Source of the DNA: CATOSP01 sp965237775
GTDB lineage: Bacteria > Chloroflexota > Dehalococcoidia > Lucifugimonadales > UBA3495
Reading direction: 5' to 3'
Length of the DNA: 64,000 nt
Assembly (NCBI GenBank): GCA_965237775.1
Contig: OZ250155.1
Span: forward strand, 248,001 to 312,000
In this document: piece after piece, positions 60,360 to 64,000 of the stretch
How the letters are laid out: every line of letters begins with the position of its first letter
Numbering within the stretch: position 1 is the first letter of the stretch
Made by a program: the position numbers and the translations under genes
The notes under the pieces: model-generated
Told to the model about the DNA's origin: nothing
What the model saw: the letters and a program-made list of their open reading frames with translations, nothing else
Databases searched by the model: none

Positions 60360-62345
60360 TTAGTCCCACCCAGCATTCCCTGTTTCCCACATGATCTTAC
60401 CCATGTCCCCAGTCTCATAGCCTCCCAGCGACTCCACCTCCCGGCGAAATTCGGAATCTTGAAGTAAGTTGATTAGTGGCTGGAGCAATTCGCTGCCGAA
60501 GTGTTCCCTGGGGACCACCAGATCGTACCGTTCGGTGAGGAGCGGAAGGAAGTCCAGGCCCAACGCCCTGGCCGCGCTCAGAATGCCGAGAGCGGTGTCC
60601 GCCGACCCGCCGGCCACCGCAGCCGCCACCGCCAGATGGCTGTATTCTTCCCGGTCGTAACCACTGATGCTCTCCGCGTCCAGGGACATTCCCGCCAGCT
60701 TATAGTCCAGCAGAACCCTGGTGCCCGAACCCCGTTGGCGGTTGACAAAGACCACGTCGGGTCTTCCGAGGTCTTCCAGCGAGCGTATGCCTTTAGGGTT
60801 GCCAGTCGGCACGATCAACCCCTGGACCCGGCCGACAAGGTTCATCAATACCAGGGGTACAGAAGGCAGGTAGCGTTGGATATAGGAGACGTTGTATTCC
60901 CCTGTGGCCTCGTCCAAGAGGTGACAACCCGCGATGTGGGCCTCTCCTCGTCTGAGGGCGATAAGACCCCCCAAACTGCCCACATGGGAGGAGGAGAGTC
61001 CCAAGCCCGGTTGCCTACGGCTTAAATGGCTCGCGATCAGGTCGAGGGTGAGGTCATGACTGCCGATGGCCACGATGGTGCGCTGCACCTCCCCCAGGGG
61101 CCTCAGCAACTGGACCTCGACCCGAGAACCGGTGTCGAGACCTTCCGAGAACCTGGGAATCTGAGCGATCCCGTCGGCCCGGACCAGCGACATAATTACT
61201 CCCGCGCCACGTTGAAGGGGGGTAGCCACCATGCGGTCACCCACACGCCCCAGTTTCACTCTCAGGTATTCGTCCTCACCAAGGGGAGATAGGACCTTCC
61301 TGGTCATTTCGGCGGTTACCGTAGGCCTGGCTTCGGTAGGGCGTCCCAGCCATCTCTCGATCAGGGGCTTAACGAAGAGTTCGGCGGTGAGCACGGCGGA
61401 TACAGGGTATCCGGGGAGCCCGATTATTGGCTTACCCTCCGCCATACCCAGCACAACCGGATGACCCGGACGGACGGCCACGCCATGGACCAACAATCGC
61501 CCCAGGTCCTCGACCACGGAAGCCGTGTAGTCCTCTGTGCCCGCCGAGGACCCGGCGTTGACGATCACCATGTCGAACTCGGACAGGCCCGAGCGGACGG
61601 CAGACTTGATGGTCTCGTATTCGTCCGGCGCGGAAGGCAGGACTACCCCTTCCCCACCCCATGAATCGATCATTCCGGAGATCATTAGGGAGTTGAACTC
61701 CACAACGTCGCCCGGCTTCAGCGGCGCGGTACCCGGGGGCACCAGTTCGTTTCCGGTGGGTAACACGGCGACTTTTGGGCGCCTTCTCACGTGGAGTTGG
61801 GTCACACCGGCGGCGGCGCACGCTCCCAGGTCAACCGGTCTGATCTGGTGATTCTCCGGCAGCACCAATTCCGTGGCCACCAGGTCTTCCCCGAGGGGGC
61901 GAACATGCTGCCAGGGAGGGACAGGGGCCGACACCTGCAGGGTGTTGTCGTCGACGCGGTGGAGATGTTCTATCATTACCACGGCGTTGTACCCGGCCGG
62001 CATTGGGTCCCCTGTATCAACCAATATGGCTTGGGTGCTGATCGTCAGATTGACCGGAGAGGTCTCGGTGGCTCCTAAAGTGTCGGCAGCCCGGACCGCG
62101 GCCCCGTCCATCGCGGCGGCGTCGTAATGCGGGGAAGACGTCAGAGCCCAAACGGGTCTGGCTGTGATGCGTCCCTGCGCCTGGCTCAACGGCAACTCTA
62201 CCCCTGGCTTCGGGTCCAATGCGCCTATCTCGTGGAGAGCGGTAAAGAAACCCTCTAGCGCCTGGTCCAGAGGTACGTCGTTGAGAAAGTAGCGGCGCTG
62301 CCTGCGGCCGTGGGAGTGGGAGTGGTCCCCGTGGTGACTGCTCAT
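60360..62345 (-). CDS. MoeA fused to a C-terminal periplasmic-binding-like (PBP) domain
   Basis: Residues 1-18 are His-rich (SSHHGDHSHSHGRRQRR). Residues about 20-420 are MoeA, which inserts molybdate into adenylated molybdopterin: ALTSSPHYDAAAMDGAAVRA, VLPTGNELVPPGTAPLKPGD, VNAGSSAGTEDYTASV and IIGLPGYPVSAVLTAELFVK. From about 430 a PBP domain follows (VAIGSHDLTLDLIASHLSRR, NLVGRVQGLIVPTGNPKGIR, VFVNRQRGSGTRVLLDYKLA), as in MoeA/LysR-substrate-type fusions thought to sense or bring molybdate/tungstate or the cofactor. 661 residues, overlapping the second moeA by four bases. Confidence 0.92.
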   Translation of the reverse strand: MSSHHGDHSHSHGRRQRRYFLNDVPLDQALEGFFTALHEIGALDPKPGVELPLSQAQGRITARPVWALTSSPHYDAAAMDGAAVRAADTLGATETSPVNLTISTQAILVDTGDPMPAGYNAVVMIEHLHRVDDNTLQVSAPVPPWQHVRPLGEDLVATELVLPENHQIRPVDLGACAAAGVTQLHVRRRPKVAVLPTGNELVPPGTAPLKPGDVVEFNSLMISGMIDSWGGEGVVLPSAPDEYETIKSAVRSGLSEFDMVIVNAGSSAGTEDYTASVVEDLGRLLVHGVAVRPGHPVVLGMAEGKPIIGLPGYPVSAVLTAELFVKPLIERWLGRPTEARPTVTAEMTRKVLSPLGEDEYLRVKLGRVGDRMVATPLQRGAGVIMSLVRADGIAQIPRFSEGLDTGSRVEVQLLRPLGEVQRTIVAIGSHDLTLDLIASHLSRRQPGLGLSSSHVGSLGGLIALRRGEAHIAGCHLLDEATGEYNVSYIQRYLPSVPLVLMNLVGRVQGLIVPTGNPKGIRSLEDLGRPDVVFVNRQRGSGTRVLLDYKLAGMSLDAESISGYDREEYSHLAVAAAVAGGSADTALGILSAARALGLDFLPLLTERYDLVVPREHFGSELLQPLINLLQDSEFRREVESLGGYETGDMGKIMWETGNAGWD

Positions 62346-63583
62346 GCCGAAAACAGGGTCACCGGGACGTCCTCACCCGCGTAGAGGCCGCTGCGGTCCA
62401 GGGGCACCCGCAAGACTCCGTCCGCCCGGACCATGGTGAATATCAGGTTGGACTTCCCGAAAACCGGCTCGGCGGTGCATGGCTCGCCCCTTTCCAACCT
62501 CACCGGCACGTAGTCCTCCCTGCCGGGAACAGATGGGATATCTTGGGCTAACCTCGCCTGGACTACAGGACGCTCGGGGGCGCCGGCGCAGCCCAGCAGG
62601 AATTGGACCGTAGGCCGGACCAATAGCTCGAACACCACCATGGCGGACACCGGGTTGCCCGGCAGCCCGAACACGGCCTTGCCTCCCACGAGCCCGACGA
62701 TCGTCGGTTTCCCCGGCCGTAGGGCTATCCCATGCACCAAGACTCCCGGCTCCCCCAAGGCTCGGACCACCTCGGCGGTAAAGTCCCTGATGCTCACCGA
62801 GCTACCCGCGGACAGGACCAGCACGTCGGAGGCTTCAAGCCCCAGCCGCGCCGCTGCGAGAATTGCCGCGTAGTCATCCCTGGCGATCCCTAGAGGGAGT
62901 GCAATGCCGCCCGCCTGTTCGACCAACGCCGATATCGTATAGGTGTTTACGTCTCTGACCTGCCCTTCGCCGGGAGGCGTGTCCGGCGGGACAACCTCGT
63001 CACCAATCGACAATATGCCAACCGTGGGCCGGCGGGACACCCGCACTTTGGTGACTCCGGCAGCCATGAGCCCGCCCAGGTCCTGCGGCCTCAACAGGTG
63101 CCCGGCGGGGAGAAGCAAGTCCCCTTCTTCCAAATCTTCGCCGGGTTGCACCACGTTTTCCCCCGGTGCGACGGGCCGCACCACTTCGATGGTCTCCTCG
63201 TCCACCCGTTGGGTGTTTTCCACCATCACCACGGCGTCTGCGCCCCTGGCCAGCATTCCTCCGGTATGGGCTACGGCGGCCTCGCCAACCCCCACGGAGA
63301 CCGAAGGGGGCATCCCCATGGGGACTTCGCCCACGGTGTTGAAGTAGGCGGGAAGACCCTCGGTCGCCCCAAAGGTATCGGCGGCCCTGACGGAGTAACC
63401 GTCCATGGCGGACCGTGGGAAGGAGGGAAGCTGCTCGGCGGAGTGGACCGGGGCAATCGTCACCCGGCCCAGGGCGTCCCTGGTTGAGACAACCTCCCCG
63501 GCTTCGGGGAGTGTTTTGGCCAGATGTTCCAACAGTAGGTCGAGGGCCTGTTGCGGGGGTAGGACATTGAAGAACTCGGGCAT
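62342..63583 (-). CDS. moeA: Molybdopterin molybdenumtransferase MoeA
   Basis: A second, conventional MoeA: SFPRSAMDGYSVRAADTFGA, GGMLARGADAVVMVENTQRV, VGILSIGDEVVPPDTPPGEG, VLSAGSSVSIRDFTAEV, VFGLPGNPVSAMVVFELLVR and VRLERGEPCTAEPVF. The frame extends to 63658, but a TATAAT lies in those first codons, and ATG 63583 (MPEFFNVLPPQQALDLLLEH) gives the normal start. It is the first gene of a two-gene operon with the PBP-fused MoeA. Two MoeA proteins may serve Mo and W, or sequential steps. Confidence 0.93.
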   Translation of the reverse strand: MPEFFNVLPPQQALDLLLEHLAKTLPEAGEVVSTRDALGRVTIAPVHSAEQLPSFPRSAMDGYSVRAADTFGATEGLPAYFNTVGEVPMGMPPSVSVGVGEAAVAHTGGMLARGADAVVMVENTQRVDEETIEVVRPVAPGENVVQPGEDLEEGDLLLPAGHLLRPQDLGGLMAAGVTKVRVSRRPTVGILSIGDEVVPPDTPPGEGQVRDVNTYTISALVEQAGGIALPLGIARDDYAAILAAARLGLEASDVLVLSAGSSVSIRDFTAEVVRALGEPGVLVHGIALRPGKPTIVGLVGGKAVFGLPGNPVSAMVVFELLVRPTVQFLLGCAGAPERPVVQARLAQDIPSVPGREDYVPVRLERGEPCTAEPVFGKSNLIFTMVRADGVLRVPLDRSGLYAGEDVPVTLFSA

Positions 63584-63646
63584 GGACAGCCCTCGGTCGG
63601 CCTCAATCCTTAATGTGGCGGATGAGGCGGTCTGGGTGCGCGCGGT

Positions 63647-63652
63647 ATTATA
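63647..63652 (-). promoter_or_regulatory. Probable -10 element of the moeA operon
   Basis: TATAAT on the minus strand (within GGTTATAATACC) lies 64 bases upstream of the moeA ATG at 63583. No clear -35 hexamer is seen at 16-18 bases, so the call rests on the perfect -10 and its position. Confidence 0.4.
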
Positions 63653-63857
63653 ACCCATGCCGCGATGATAGACTCTTGGTCCTAACGACCCTGCTCGGCG
63701 GCAAATATTTGCTGTGCCAAATATAAACTATGGACTGCACTCGGTTGACACTGTGGGACTGCGGTATCAGAATGGGAAGACTTGAAGGGTACGGAAGGGC
63801 CTCTGAATTCCCTCTGTCGAGCCTGTCATGCAGTCACAATGGAGCTGGTCCTAAAAA

Positions 63858-64000
63858 GTGGTCGATAACTCACTTTCACCCCACGGCGGCGTTCTCGTAG
63901 AGCGCATCGCAGACCCCCGCGACGCGGCGGAGATGGTCTGGGGACTCCCCAGGCTGCCTGTGCGGGAGCAGATTGCGCGGGAGTGCGTCAACATCGCCTA
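63858..64000 (+). CDS. sat: Probable sulfate adenylyltransferase, N-terminal fragment (cut by window end)
   Basis: From GTG 63858 the frame is open to the end of the window. Its first residues (VDNSLSPHGGVLVERIADPR, then LPRLPVREQIARECVNIA) resemble the start of ATP sulfurylases (HGGxLVxR, then DLExIAxGxFSPLxGFM just beyond). The identification rests on fewer than 50 residues and is tentative. GGAG lies 13 bases before the GTG. The preceding 63659-63857 shows no other feature. Confidence 0.45.
   Translation, partial: MVDNSLSPHGGVLVERIADPRDAAEMVWGLPRLPVREQIARECVNIA

Overview
The window is GC-rich bacterial chromosome, gene-dense on both strands, with ordinary housekeeping genes broken up by small mobile elements and decaying accessory genes. 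No rRNA or tRNA is recognisable. The mix suggests an environmental Chloroflexota lineage, probably Dehalococcoidia/SAR202-like: an acyl-CoA-dehydrogenase-type flavoenzyme, SDR, MmgE/PrpD, cyclase-family and tricarballylate-dehydrogenase-like enzymes, MFS pairs, a MoeA fused to a periplasmic-binding domain, and lineage-type hypotheticals beside hrcA/polX/S1. This is inference from family resemblance, not from a marker gene.

Layout. 1-2.7 kb: end of a TTC38-like TPR protein, a flavin-dependent oxidoreductase, an SDR. 2.9-7.0 kb: a tightly coupled operon with a consensus promoter, encoding an S49 peptidase, a DUF4350-like membrane protein and a lipoprotein with three copies of an unrecognised repeat. 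7.1-17.1 kb (minus): aroC, aroE, valS, a four-S1-domain protein, an unknown protein, polX and hrcA, with a MITE between aroC and aroE. 17.4-24.3 kb: MBL-fold protein, two tandem MFS transporters, a TIR element, an FAD dehydrogenase and a VapBC-like pair. 24.4-30.3 kb: a frameshifted ankyrin lipoprotein, two MDR dehydrogenases, an unknown protein with a primase-type winged helix, MmgE/PrpD. 30.4-32.7 kb (minus): the preQ1 operon queF-queD-queC-queE. 32.8-33.3 kb: second copy of the TIR element. 33.4-37.6 kb: RidA-like protein, an OsmC protein, a CPA2 antiporter and a cobalamin-type substrate-binding protein.

37.6-45.8 kb is a degenerate mobile island: two broken IS630 copies bracket an OGG-type glycosylase, a PD-(D/E)XK-like protein and a restriction-subunit scrap; then come a LON-domain protein, a hicBA remnant with nonsense codons in both genes, an IS701-like element and a MITE. 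45.9-48.5 kb: M20 amidohydrolase, CoxG-like protein, cyclase. 49-53.8 kb: a dipeptide-type ABC importer without ATPases, with its own promoter and terminator. 54-60.3 kb: VOC protein, MntA/HepT-like pair, CMD protein, SIS isomerase, two methyltransferases, nadE and a Rid protein. 60.4-63.6 kb: two moeA genes, one fused to a PBP domain. The last bases open a probable sulfate adenylyltransferase.

The most notable observation is two genes about 2.6 kb apart (OsmC family and cobalamin-type binding protein), each with one in-frame UGA exactly where the family has a conserved cysteine. Both open frames continue past the UGA with family-consistent sequence to full length. Each UGA is followed at bacterial-SECIS distance by a perfect hairpin, and one of these has an AGGU loop like the E. 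coli fdhF SECIS. Both are strong selenoprotein candidates, and I know of no described CxxU form of the second family. Other points of interest are paired TIR elements whose cores have flipped, a methyltransferase lodged between duplicated copies of the nadE 3' end, nested insertions sharing a CTTAG target, and several single-base frameshifts that could be real decay or assembly error.
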